NCBI GenBank assembly: GCA_021816585.1
Contig: JAKAXL010000032.1
Location: 1-32,947 of the forward strand
Length of the DNA: 32,947 nt
Source of the DNA: Pseudomonadota bacterium
Lineage (GTDB): Bacteria; Pseudomonadota; Gammaproteobacteria; Burkholderiales; Burkholderiaceae_C
Direction of reading: 5' to 3'
Made by a program: the position numbers and the translations under genes. Numbering within the stretch: the first letter of the stretch is position 1; each line of letters starts with the position of its first letter. Below the pieces are notes generated by a model. The model saw only the letters and a list, made by a program, of their open reading frames with translations, was not told the DNA's origin and made no database searches. Below are positions 1 through 7,133 of this stretch, one piece after another.

Positions 1-231
1 GAGGCCGGGCAGCGACGTCCGGGCAGCCAGGCGGCGACGATGCGCGGCGCGGTGTTCGTGACCTGCGCGGCCCGCGGTGGCGAGGCGCTGCGCAGCGAGC
101 TTCAGCTGCTCGGCGCGCAGCTGGGCGGGGTGCCGCTGGTGGGCTTTCGGGCGGCCGGCGAGTTCTCCGGCGCGGGCGTGCATGCCTACGCGTCGGTGCT
201 GCGGGTGTTCGGGCAGGACCCCGCGATGTGA
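1..231 (+). CDS. FIST C-domain protein, C-terminal fragment (start lies before the window)
   Basis: The frame is open from the first base of the window and ends in TGA, giving 76 residues of an incomplete protein. The run PLVGFRAAGEFSGAGVHAYA followed by SVLRVFG resembles the end of FIST_C domains, where a conserved glycine-rich 'GF..GE' stretch precedes a short hydrophobic strand. FIST proteins are proposed sensory, small-ligand-binding proteins of signal transduction. The gene converges on parB with about 48 bp between stops. Only the last part is visible, so the family call rests on one motif; the ligand and full architecture cannot be judged. Confidence 0.55.
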   Translation, partial: EAGQRRPGSQAATMRGAVFVTCAARGGEALRSELQLLGAQLGGVPLVGFRAAGEFSGAGVHAYASVLRVFGQDPAM

Positions 232-279
232 GTGTTCGCTTTCGCGGGAAGGCCGTGAATGCCTGGTTCGGCCGGGTTC

Positions 280-1185
280 TCAGTCGCCCTTGCGCAGGTG
301 GTCGATGAGCCCGTTGAGCTCGTCGAGCGAATGAAAGGCCAGCGAGATCTCGCCGCGCAGGCGGCTGCCGCTGCCCTTGGCGCGGATGTGCACGGGGGCG
401 GCGAGGCGCTCGCCCAGCTCATGTTCGAGGCGGTCGAGTTCGCGGCGTTCGGGCTGTGCGGCGGCCGCGCGGGGCGCAGCCGCCGCGCCTTGCTGCTGGC
501 GCGCGCACAGGCGCTCGGTTTCGCGCACCGACAGGCGCTTCGCCTGCACCTGTTGCGCGGCCATCACCTGGGTCGCGCCGTCCAGCGCCAGCAGGGCGCG
601 CGCATGCCCCATGTCGAGGTCGCCGGCCTGCAGCATGTCCTGCACCGGCGGCGCGAGGTTGAGCAGTCGAAGCAGATTGCTGACCGCCGCGCGCGAACGC
701 CCGACGGCCTGCGCGGCCTGCTCGTGGGTGAAGGCGAACTCGTCGATCAGACGCCGGATTCCCTGGGCCTCCTCGAGGGGGTTGAGGTCTTCGCGCTGGA
801 TGTTCTCGATCAGCGCCATGGCCAGCGCGGCGTGGTCGGGGACCTCGCGTACCAGCACCGGAACCTGCTCGAGCCCGGCCAGGCGGGCGGCGCGGCTGCG
901 GCGTTCGCCGGCGATGATCTCGTACTTGCCCGAAGCCAGCGGACGCACGAGGATCGGCTGCATGATGCCCTGCGCCTTGATGCTCTCGGCGAGCTCGAAC
1001 AGCGCGCCTTCGTCCATGCGGGTGCGCGGCTGGTAGCGGCCGGGGACCAGCGCGTCCAGCGGCAGCGACGATGGCGCAGGACTGGCGATGTCGGCCCCCT
1101 GGGCGCCCAGCAGGGCCTCCAGCCCGAGGCCCAGGCCCTTGCGCTTCTTCGGGGCCGGCGGCGTGGATTTGGGTGTGACGTTCAT
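280..1185 (-). CDS. parB: Chromosome partitioning protein ParB (parS-binding CTPase)
   Basis: ParB binds parS, spreads on neighbouring DNA as a CTP-dependent clamp and works with ParA to segregate the origin region. The 301-residue product has the usual basic N-terminal tail with KRKGLGLGLEALLG (about 14-27), which in the family contacts ParA. The CTP-binding GERRSRA box lies at 93-99, a helix-turn-helix at about 152-174 (THEQAAQAVGRSRAAVSN), and a C-terminal dimerisation region follows. The ATG overlaps the parA stop as ATGA, which fixes the start and suggests translational coupling. Two matching parS palindromes lie about 2.7-3 kb upstream of parA. Length and motifs are normal for a chromosomal ParB. 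Confidence 0.97.
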   Translation of the reverse strand: MNVTPKSTPPAPKKRKGLGLGLEALLGAQGADIASPAPSSLPLDALVPGRYQPRTRMDEGALFELAESIKAQGIMQPILVRPLASGKYEIIAGERRSRAARLAGLEQVPVLVREVPDHAALAMALIENIQREDLNPLEEAQGIRRLIDEFAFTHEQAAQAVGRSRAAVSNLLRLLNLAPPVQDMLQAGDLDMGHARALLALDGATQVMAAQQVQAKRLSVRETERLCARQQQGAAAAPRAAAAQPERRELDRLEHELGERLAAPVHIRAKGSGSRLRGEISLAFHSLDELNGLIDHLRKGD

Positions 1186-1988
1186 GCGGGGGTGGGGTCT
1201 GGGCTGCGGGAGGCGAGGCCTTCGGTGCGCACGCGGCGCACCATCTCCTCGGCGAATTCGATGTAGGCCTGCGCACCGCGGCTGGCGCGGTCGAACACGA
1301 CGCCGGGCAGGCCGTAGCTGGGCGCCTCGGCCAGGCGCACGTTGCGCGGGATCACGGCGTCGAACACCTTGCTGCCGAAGTGGGCCTTGAGCTGCTCGCT
1401 GACCTGCTGCTGCAGCGTGATGCGCGGATCGAACATGACCCGCAGCAGGCCGATCAGCACCAGTTCGGGGTTGAGCTTGGCGTGCACCTGGCGCACCGTG
1501 TTGACCAGGTCGGTGAGGCCCTCGAGGGCGAAGTACTCGCATTGCATCGGCACGATCACGCCGCGCGCCGCGCACAGCGCGTTCAGGGTCAGCAGGCCCA
1601 GCGCCGGCGGGGTGTCGATGAGCACGAAGTCGTACTCGTCGGCCACCTCGGCGAGCAGTTGCTTGAGCCGGTGTTCGCGGCGCTCCTCGTCGACCAGTTC
1701 GACTTCGGCGCCGGCGAGCTCGCGATTCGCCCCCAGCACGTCGTAGCCGCCTTGCGGGCTGGTGCGACGCGCTTCGCGCAGCGGGGCGATGCCGAGCAGG
1801 GCCTGGTAGACGCTGGGGTGCAGCTGGCGCTTGTCGACCCCCGAGCCCATGGTCGCGTTTCCCTGCGGATCCAGGTCGACCAGCAGCACGCGCTGGCCGA
1901 CGCGCGCCAGCCCGGCGGCCAGGTTCACGCTGGTCGTGGTCTTGCCGACGCCGCCCTTCTGGTTGGCCACACAAAATACCGATGCCAT
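1182..1988 (-). CDS. parA: Chromosome partitioning ATPase ParA
   Basis: This 268-residue deviant-Walker ATPase binds non-specific DNA in its ATP form and, stimulated by ParB, moves the parS complex. The protein starts MASVFCVANQKGGVGKTTTS, with the deviant Walker A KGGVGKTT at residues 11-18 carrying the signature lysine. The Walker A' region FVLIDTPPALG and later ParA motifs are present. The frame stays open upstream of this ATG, but the family begins immediately before the Walker A motif, so ATG at 1988 is chosen. It lies 10 bp after rsmG and overlaps parB by 4 bp, consistent with an rsmG-parA-parB operon. There is no N-terminal helix-turn-helix, so it is the short chromosomal (Soj-like) type. 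Confidence 0.97.
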   Translation of the reverse strand: MASVFCVANQKGGVGKTTTSVNLAAGLARVGQRVLLVDLDPQGNATMGSGVDKRQLHPSVYQALLGIAPLREARRTSPQGGYDVLGANRELAGAEVELVDEERREHRLKQLLAEVADEYDFVLIDTPPALGLLTLNALCAARGVIVPMQCEYFALEGLTDLVNTVRQVHAKLNPELVLIGLLRVMFDPRITLQQQVSEQLKAHFGSKVFDAVIPRNVRLAEAPSYGLPGVVFDRASRGAQAYIEFAEEMVRRVRTEGLASRSPDPTPA

Positions 1989-1998
1989 CGCAAGAATC

Positions 1999-2721
1999 CT
2001 AGGAAGTGACCTGATCCGGGTTCGTCCGGCCGGGCTGTCGCGGGCGCAGCCAGACGACGCAGCGCTGCGCCTGCAGCCCCGGCACCTGCAGCGCCTCGAC
2101 CTCATGCTGCAGGGTCGCGGGCAGCGCCTGCAGCTCGGACTGCGGGACGCTGCCCTTCATCGCGGCCCACGCTCCGCCCGGCAGCAGCAAATGCTCGCTG
2201 ATGCGCACGAGTTCGGCAAGGTCGCCGACGGCGCGGCTGGTGATGCAGTCGAATCCCGGGAGCTCGAGCTGCTCCACGCGGGCGTGCTCGACCTGCACAT
2301 TGTGCAGACGCAGGGTTGCGGCCACCTGGCGCAGGAAGGCGCACTTCTTCTGCACCGCCTCGACGAGCACGAGCTGCCATTGCGGGCGCATGATCGCCAG
2401 CACCATGCCGGGCAGCCCGCCGCCGGAGCCGACGTCGAGCACGCGGCGGGGCGCCGTGCGGTCCAGCGCCGGCAGCAGCGACAGGCTGTCGGCCAGGTGC
2501 AGGCTGAGCATGCGCTCGGGGTCGCGCACGGCGGTCAGGTTGTACACGCGGTTCCAGCGCTGCAGCAGGTCCAGATACTGCAGCAGTTGCGCGCGCTGTC
2601 CGGCATCGGCCGGCAGGCGCAGCGCCTGCAGCACCGCATCGAGGCGGGCGGCTGCGTCGGCGTCCGGGCGCGGGTTGGCCACGCGCGGGCCGTCGCCGGG
2701 GCCGCGGGGGGCCGAACTCAT
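1999..2721 (-). CDS. rsmG: 16S rRNA (guanine527-N7)-methyltransferase RsmG
   Basis: RsmG (GidB) methylates G527 of 16S rRNA with S-adenosylmethionine; its loss is known to give low-level streptomycin resistance. The 240-residue product has the family block [14 protein letters not shown] (about 55-68), the SAM-binding loop [12 protein letters not shown] (94-105) and the later block [14 protein letters not shown]. The ATG overlaps the mnmG stop (ATGA), so the two genes are probably translated together. The N terminus carries about 20 extra residues rich in Pro, Gly and Asp before the conserved part, a common variation. The order mnmG-rsmG-parA-parB is the classical origin-proximal arrangement. 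Confidence 0.96.
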   Translation of the reverse strand: MSSAPRGPGDGPRVANPRPDADAAARLDAVLQALRLPADAGQRAQLLQYLDLLQRWNRVYNLTAVRDPERMLSLHLADSLSLLPALDRTAPRRVLDVGSGGGLPGMVLAIMRPQWQLVLVEAVQKKCAFLRQVAATLRLHNVQVEHARVEQLELPGFDCITSRAVGDLAELVRISEHLLLPGGAWAAMKGSVPQSELQALPATLQHEVEALQVPGLQAQRCVVWLRPRQPGRTNPDQVTS

Positions 2722-4652
2722 CCGGCGGCCCGGCCGGCGGAGGCCGCCGGGGAGCGCAGGCGGCGCTTGCGTAGGTGCACCAGCAGCAGGGAAATGGCCG
2801 CCGGGGTGACCCCGGAGACCCGCGAAGCCTGGCCGAGGGTGTGCGGCCGGGCGCGCCCGAGCTTTTGCCGCACCTCGATCGACAGGCCCTGCACCGAGGC
2901 GTAGTCCAGGTCCTGCGGCAGGGCCATGTTCTCGAATTCGGCGGCGCGCTGCACGTCGAGCTGCTGGCGCTCGATGTAGCCCGAGTACTTGACGCCGATC
3001 TCCACCTGCTCGGCCTCGGCGGGCTGCAGCGCCTGCGGCGGCGCGTAGCGTCCGGCCAGGCGCGTGGTGAGCCGGGCATAGTCGACGCCCGGGCGGCGCA
3101 GCAGGTCTTCCAGGCGGTACTCGCGCTCGATCGGCTGGCCCACCAGTTCGGTGGCGTCGGGCGCCGCGAGGTGCTGCGGCTGCACCCAGGTGTCGCGCAG
3201 GCGCTGGCGCTCGCGCTCGATGGCGTCGCGCTTGCGGCAGAACGCGTCCCAGCGCAGGTCGTCGACCAGCCCGAGGCGGCGCCCGGCCTCGGTGAGGCGC
3301 AGGTCGGCGTTGTCCTCGCGCAGGCTGAGCCGGAATTCGGCGCGGCTGGTGAACATGCGGTAGGGTTCGTTGACCCCCTTGGTGATCAGGTCGTCGACCA
3401 GCACGCCCAGGTAGGCCTGTTCGCGCCCGGGGGTCCATGCGGGATCTCCGCGTACCAGCAGCGCGGCGTTGGCCCCGGCGAGCAGGCCCTGCGCGGCAGC
3501 CTCCTCGTAGCCCGTGGTGCCGTTGATCTGGCCGGCGAAGAACAGCCCGGCGATGGAACGGGTCTCCAGCGAGGCCTTCAGCGAGCGCGGGTCGTAGTAG
3601 TCGTACTCGATGGCGTAGCCGGGGCGCAGCAGGTGCGCGTTCTCCAGTCCGGGGATGCTGTGCACCAGTTCGATCTGCACGTCGAAGGGCAGGCTGGTCG
3701 ACACACCGTTGGGATAGAACTCGTGGGTGTGCAGGCCTTCGGGCTCCAGGAACACCTGGTGCGAGTCCTTGCCGGCAAAGCGATGGATCTTGTCCTCGAT
3801 GCTGGGACAGTAGCGCGGGCCGACGCCCTCGATGACTCCCGTGTACATCGGGCTGCGATCGAGCCCGGAGCGGATGATTTCGTGGGTGCGCGGGTTGGTA
3901 TGGGTGATCCAGCAGGGGAGCTGGCGCGGATGCTGCGCGGCGTCGCCCAGAAAGCTGAACACCGGGATCGGATCGAGGTCGCCGGGTTGCTCCTCCATGC
4001 GCGAGAAGTCGATGCTGCGACCGTCGATTCGCGGCGGGGTGCCGGTCTTCAGGCGCCCCTGCGGGAGCCCGATTTCCCGCAGGCGGTGCGCCAGCGAGAC
4101 GGCGGGCGGATCTCCGGCACGGCCGGCCGGGTAGTTCTGCAATCCGATGTGGACCTTGCCGTCGAGGAAGGTGCCGGCGGTCAGCACCACGCTGCGGCCG
4201 CGAAAGCGGATGCCGCTCTGCGTGACGGCGCCGCAGACGCGCTCGCGTTGCCCGTCCGATTCGAGCATCAGGTCGTCGACCGCCTGCTGGAACAGCCACA
4301 GCCCGGGCTGGTTTTCCAGGCGCGAGCGGATCGCCGCCTTGTACAGCACGCGGTCGGCCTGTGCGCGGGTGGCGCGCACGGCCGGGCCCTTGCTGCCGTT
4401 GAGCATGCGGAACTGGATGCCGGCCTCGTCGGTGGCCGCGGCCATCGCGCCGCCGAGGGCGTCGATCTCCTTCACCAGGTGCCCCTTGCCGATCCCGCCG
4501 ATCGACGGGTTGCAGGACATCTGGCCGAGGGTCTCGATGTTGTGGGTCAGCAGCAGGGTCGTGGCGCCCATGCGCGCAGCGGCCAGGGCCGCCTCGGTCC
4601 CGGCGTGCCCGCCGCCGACCACGATCACATCGAAAATCTTCGGGTATTCCAT
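2718..4652 (-). CDS. mnmG: tRNA uridine-5-carboxymethylaminomethyl modification enzyme MnmG (GidA)
   Basis: MnmG uses FAD and NADH and, with MnmE, places carboxymethylaminomethyl groups on U34 of certain tRNAs. The 644-residue product opens [20 protein letters not shown], with the FAD dinucleotide fold at residues 9-18, followed by the family signature [20 protein letters not shown]. It ends with the conserved C-terminal helical region ([17 protein letters not shown]). The chosen ATG aligns with the start of E. coli MnmG; another in-frame ATG lies 9 codons upstream at 4679 but has no better ribosome site. The gene heads the leftward operon and has a parS palindrome 78 bp upstream, so ParB loading may overlap its promoter region. 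Confidence 0.97.
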   Translation of the reverse strand: MEYPKIFDVIVVGGGHAGTEAALAAARMGATTLLLTHNIETLGQMSCNPSIGGIGKGHLVKEIDALGGAMAAATDEAGIQFRMLNGSKGPAVRATRAQADRVLYKAAIRSRLENQPGLWLFQQAVDDLMLESDGQRERVCGAVTQSGIRFRGRSVVLTAGTFLDGKVHIGLQNYPAGRAGDPPAVSLAHRLREIGLPQGRLKTGTPPRIDGRSIDFSRMEEQPGDLDPIPVFSFLGDAAQHPRQLPCWITHTNPRTHEIIRSGLDRSPMYTGVIEGVGPRYCPSIEDKIHRFAGKDSHQVFLEPEGLHTHEFYPNGVSTSLPFDVQIELVHSIPGLENAHLLRPGYAIEYDYYDPRSLKASLETRSIAGLFFAGQINGTTGYEEAAAQGLLAGANAALLVRGDPAWTPGREQAYLGVLVDDLITKGVNEPYRMFTSRAEFRLSLREDNADLRLTEAGRRLGLVDDLRWDAFCRKRDAIERERQRLRDTWVQPQHLAAPDATELVGQPIEREYRLEDLLRRPGVDYARLTTRLAGRYAPPQALQPAEAEQVEIGVKYSGYIERQQLDVQRAAEFENMALPQDLDYASVQGLSIEVRQKLGRARPHTLGQASRVSGVTPAAISLLLVHLRKRRLRSPAASAGRAAG

Positions 4653-4730
4653 GGATTCCACCGCTTGCGAGTGTCGCATTGTAGGCGGCAGCCGTCGGGG
4701 GGCGTTCAGGGCGTGTCGCGAACCTGCCGA

Positions 4731-4746
4731 TGTTCCACGTGGAACA
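4731..4746. other. parS: parS centromere site 1
   Basis: The sequence is the perfect palindrome TGTTCCACGTGGAACA, which matches the bacterial chromosomal parS consensus in the form used by Gram-negative chromosomes. It lies in the intergenic region between mnmG and the small membrane protein gene, close to parA-parB, where parS sites normally occur. ParB binding is inferred from the motif and context. Confidence 0.9.
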
Positions 4747-4847
4747 CATATCTCGCATCGGGCATGATCGGGATCATCTCAAGGGGCTTGCATACCCGAT
4801 AGAGTTATGTTTCATACCCTGGAACTGTCCCGAGGAGGAGTCCGATC

Positions 4848-5045
4848 ATGAAAATCAACGAAGGCGGTTTGGACCGTGCGGTGCGCATTGTTGTCGGTCT
4901 GGTGCTGATCGCGCTGTCGGCCACCGGCACCATCGGCGTCTGGGGCTACATCGGGATCATCCCGCTGCTGACGGGGATCGCCGGGGTGTGCCCGGCGTAT
5001 GCGCTGATGGGCATCAACACCTGCCCGATGAAAAAGGGCGGTTGA
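4848..5045 (+). CDS. Small YgaP-type (DUF2892) membrane protein
   Basis: This 65-residue protein has two hydrophobic segments (about 11-28 and 32-53) separated by a short turn, and ends GVCPAYALMGINTCPMKKGG. The opening MKINEGGLDRAVRIVVGLVL and the CPAY...NTCP pair of cysteines are typical of the DUF2892 family, the stand-alone version of the transmembrane domain of YgaP. The cysteine pair suggests a link with sulfur or redox chemistry, but no specific function is known. A strong GAGGAGGAG ribosome site precedes the ATG at good spacing. The gene is single, on the opposite strand from mnmG, and lies between two parS sites, so it sits inside the probable ParB-covered zone. Confidence 0.88.
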   Translation: MKINEGGLDRAVRIVVGLVLIALSATGTIGVWGYIGIIPLLTGIAGVCPAYALMGINTCPMKKGG

Positions 5046-5066
5046 CGGCGGCTGCCTCCGCGGCGA

Positions 5067-5082
5067 TGTTCCACGTGGAACA
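5067..5082. other. parS: parS centromere site 2, inside a longer palindrome
   Basis: The same perfect 16-bp TGTTCCACGTGGAACA palindrome as site 1 occurs here, 336 bp away. The dyad extends 4 more bases on each side, so 5063-5086 is a 24-bp perfect inverted repeat. It lies just after the stop of the small membrane protein gene. ParB binding is inferred from motif identity and proximity to parAB. Confidence 0.9.
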
Positions 5083-5120
5083 TCGCTGGGCTCCTGCATC
5101 GCGCTGCGCGATGCGCCATG

Positions 5121-5153
5121 AAAAAACGCCAGACCCCACGGGGATCTGGCGTT
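5121..5153 (-). terminator. Rho-independent terminator reading leftward
   Basis: AACGCCAGA (5125-5133) pairs with TCTGGCGTT (5145-5153), and CCCC pairs with GGGG inside it with a single bulged base and a 2-nt loop. On the minus strand the stem is followed by six T residues (5121-5126), a textbook intrinsic terminator. marC already has its own terminator about 180 bp before this one, so this hairpin may end a separate short transcript. Confidence 0.75.
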
Positions 5154-5275
5154 CGGGTTCTCGGCGTCTTGGCGCCGATGCTTGCCGGTGCTTCGCGCTT
5201 GTGCACGCGCCCGGTCGGATCGTCTCCTCGTTACTCGCTCCTGAATCCACGCCGCCGACGCCTTGGCGGGCGACC
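5121..5275 (-). ncRNA. Candidate small RNA (unnamed), about 155 nt
   Basis: The 324-bp gap between the small membrane protein gene and marC has no convincing coding frame. On the minus strand there is a promoter-like pair, TGGGCA (5305-5310, 4 of 6 matches to -35) and AATAAT (5282-5287, 5 of 6 matches to -10), separated by 17 bp. A strong terminator ends at 5121. This would give an RNA of roughly 155 nt able to form several hairpins. I do not recognise it as any known RNA family; the existence of the transcript is inference. Confidence 0.35.
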
Positions 5276-5316
5276 TCGACGATTATTCGCCGCTACCCCT
5301 GGCTTGCCCACACGGG

Positions 5317-5338
5317 AAAACCCGCTCCCGCGAGCGGG
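5317..5338 (-). terminator. Rho-independent terminator of marC
   Basis: CCCGCTC and GAGCGGG form a 7-bp GC-rich stem with a 4-nt loop (5321-5338). On the minus strand the stem is followed by TTTT (5317-5320). It lies about 30 bp after the marC stop, the expected place for the end of the AAA ATPase-marC transcript. Confidence 0.7.
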
Positions 5339-5369
5339 GGGACAGGATGCGCGGGCACCCGGACCGCAC

Positions 5370-6023
5370 TCAATGCCCGAGCCCGGGGAACAGCTTGAGC
5401 AGGCCCTCGCTCATCAACTCGACGGACAGCGCCGCGATCAGCAGCCCCATCAGCCGGGTCATGATGTTGATCCCCGTCTTGCCGATCAGCCCGGCGATGC
5501 CCTCGGCGGCGCGAAACGCCGCCGCGATCACCAGCGCCGCGACCACGCCGTAGCCGACCAGCACCAGCAACGAAGGCCAGTGCCGGTCCTTGTCGGCATA
5601 CACGATCACGGTCGAGATGGTGGCCGGCCCGGTCAGCAGCGGCACGGTCAGCGGGACCACCGCGATGCTGCGGCTGGCCTCGGCCTCATCCATCTCCTCG
5701 GGAGTCGAGCGGAAGGCGGTCGGCGTCGCATTCAGCATGCCGATCCCGCTGATCAGCAGCAGCAGGCCGGCGCCCACCTGGAACGAGGGCAGGGAAATGC
5801 TGAAGAACTGCAGCAGGCGGGTGCCGAGCAGCGCGCTGACCGCGATCACCAGGAAGGCCGAGATCGAGCAGGTGGTGATCGTGCGTTTGCGCTGCTCCGG
5901 CGTGAAGCCCTCGGTCAGCGCAAGGAACACCGGGACGATTCCCAGGGGATTGATGATGGCCAGCAGCGCGACCAGCGGTTTGATCAGCTGCGTGGCTTGG
6001 GAGTGGTCGGCGATCAGGCTCAT
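5370..6023 (-). CDS. MarC family integral membrane protein
   Basis: This 217-residue protein is almost wholly hydrophobic, with about six membrane segments. It has the MarC features LLAIINPLGIVPVFLALT near the N terminus and VVPLTVPLLTGPATISTVIVYA in the middle. MarC proteins are inner-membrane proteins of unknown substrate; the old link to multiple antibiotic resistance in E. coli was not upheld, so no transport function is assigned. The ATG overlaps the stop of the upstream AAA ATPase gene (ATGA), and a terminator follows the gene, so the two form a two-gene transcript. Length is normal for the family. Confidence 0.92.
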   Translation of the reverse strand: MSLIADHSQATQLIKPLVALLAIINPLGIVPVFLALTEGFTPEQRKRTITTCSISAFLVIAVSALLGTRLLQFFSISLPSFQVGAGLLLLISGIGMLNATPTAFRSTPEEMDEAEASRSIAVVPLTVPLLTGPATISTVIVYADKDRHWPSLLVLVGYGVVAALVIAAAFRAAEGIAGLIGKTGINIMTRLMGLLIAALSVELMSEGLLKLFPGLGH

Positions 6024-6982
6024 TGAACGAATCCGATGCGTGCGCCGCGGCGGCTGCGGTGGCGGCTGAAGTCGCGCTCGAGGAGCTCGTGGCGTCCGTC
6101 GAGCTTGGCGGCGCCGAAGGCGGCGCTGAGCAGGCGGCGCATCTCGCGCGGGCTCGCCTCGGCAAGCGCACGCAGCGCGGGCTCGCCCAGCTCCGGCGGG
6201 AAGGCGCCGCCCCAGTCGTGGCCTTCGCGCAGTTCGCGGTACAGGCGCGACGCGATGGAGCGCCGGCCGAGTTCGTCCGGAGCGTCCAGCTCGAACACGT
6301 CGAGGCGGTTCAGCAGGGGCTCCGGAATCGCCGACGCGTCATTCGCGGTGGCCACCCACACCACGGCCGAGCAGTCGATGGGCACCTCGGCGAATTCGTC
6401 GGTGAAATGCCTCGCGGTGTCGTGCTCGAGCAGGCTGTAGAGCGCGCCAAGCGGGTCGTACTGGGCCCCCGAAGCCGCCTTGTCGATCTCGTCGATCACC
6501 ACCACCGGATTGGCGAACTCGCCCTGCACCAGGGTCTCGAACACCTTGCCGGGGCGCGCGCCTTTCCACTGCGACGACGAACCGGACAGGATCCAGCCGG
6601 CGGTCAGCGCGTTCATCGGCGCCAGCGCCCAGCCGGTGCCCAGCATGTCGGCGACCCGACGCGCGAAGTGGGTCTTGCCGATGCCCGGCTCGCCCAGCAG
6701 CAGCATCGGCGTGACCTCCACCGGGTCGCGGCTGTCGGCGGCCAGCGCCACCGCGCGAAGGATGTGCTCCAGCGGCTCGGCGAAGTTGGGCAGCTCGGCC
6801 TGCAGGCTGTCGCGGTCGGGAAGGGCCGCCGGCTTGATGGCCAGGCGCTGGCCGCCTGCCTCGATCATGCGCGCGTAGGTCTGGCGCAGCGCATCCTGGC
6901 CTTCCCCGGGAAGCGCCTGCAGTTTGCGTTCGACGTCCTCGACCGCATAGACGGACTTGTAGGCAGCCATCGCGATGGGCAT
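6020..6982 (-). CDS. AAA-type ATPase with a Lon-like ATPase core, no protease domain
   Basis: The 320-residue product has a Walker A GEPGIGKTH (about 97-105), a Walker B VVVIDEID (160-167), a sensor-like VWVATAND and an arginine-finger-like LLNRLDVFEL. This arrangement resembles the AAA core of Lon, but the protein ends in a basic tail (RHRSRRGARIGFVQ) and lacks the Lon peptidase domain and the long N domain. Its partner is unknown. The start is fixed by a perfect AGGAGG (6989-6994) six bases before ATG; an in-frame extension upstream lacks such a site. The gene overlaps marC by 4 bp, so an ATPase working on or near the membrane with MarC is possible but only inferred. Confidence 0.85.
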   Translation of the reverse strand: MPIAMAAYKSVYAVEDVERKLQALPGEGQDALRQTYARMIEAGGQRLAIKPAALPDRDSLQAELPNFAEPLEHILRAVALAADSRDPVEVTPMLLLGEPGIGKTHFARRVADMLGTGWALAPMNALTAGWILSGSSSQWKGARPGKVFETLVQGEFANPVVVIDEIDKAASGAQYDPLGALYSLLEHDTARHFTDEFAEVPIDCSAVVWVATANDASAIPEPLLNRLDVFELDAPDELGRRSIASRLYRELREGHDWGGAFPPELGEPALRALAEASPREMRRLLSAAFGAAKLDGRHELLERDFSRHRSRRGARIGFVQ

Positions 6983-6988
6983 GTTGCA

Positions 6989-6994
6989 CCTCCT
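6989..6994 (-). promoter_or_regulatory. Strong ribosome-binding site of the AAA ATPase gene
   Basis: A perfect AGGAGG lies 6 bases upstream of the ATG at 6982. It decides the start against an open extension of 35 codons upstream. Confidence 0.75.
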
Positions 6995-7133
6995 GTGCGC
7001 CGGTTGCGCAGACCCCGGCCGGTGCATGCATGATGCCAGAGTGCGCCCCCGCAGGCTGAAGGCCGGCGCGCGATGTTGGTTTTTCACCGCTGGGCCTGCG
7101 CCCGCGCTCGCCCAGGCGGCCGGCAGCGGCCCT

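Noticed and set aside
5014..5250. A 78-codon minus-strand frame as a gene
   Set aside because: It starts with GTG without a ribosome site and runs through both a terminator hairpin and a parS palindrome.
5121..5275. 6S RNA or tmRNA
   Set aside because: The length would suit 6S RNA, but I could not fold it into one long rod with a central bubble, and no tmRNA end signature is present.
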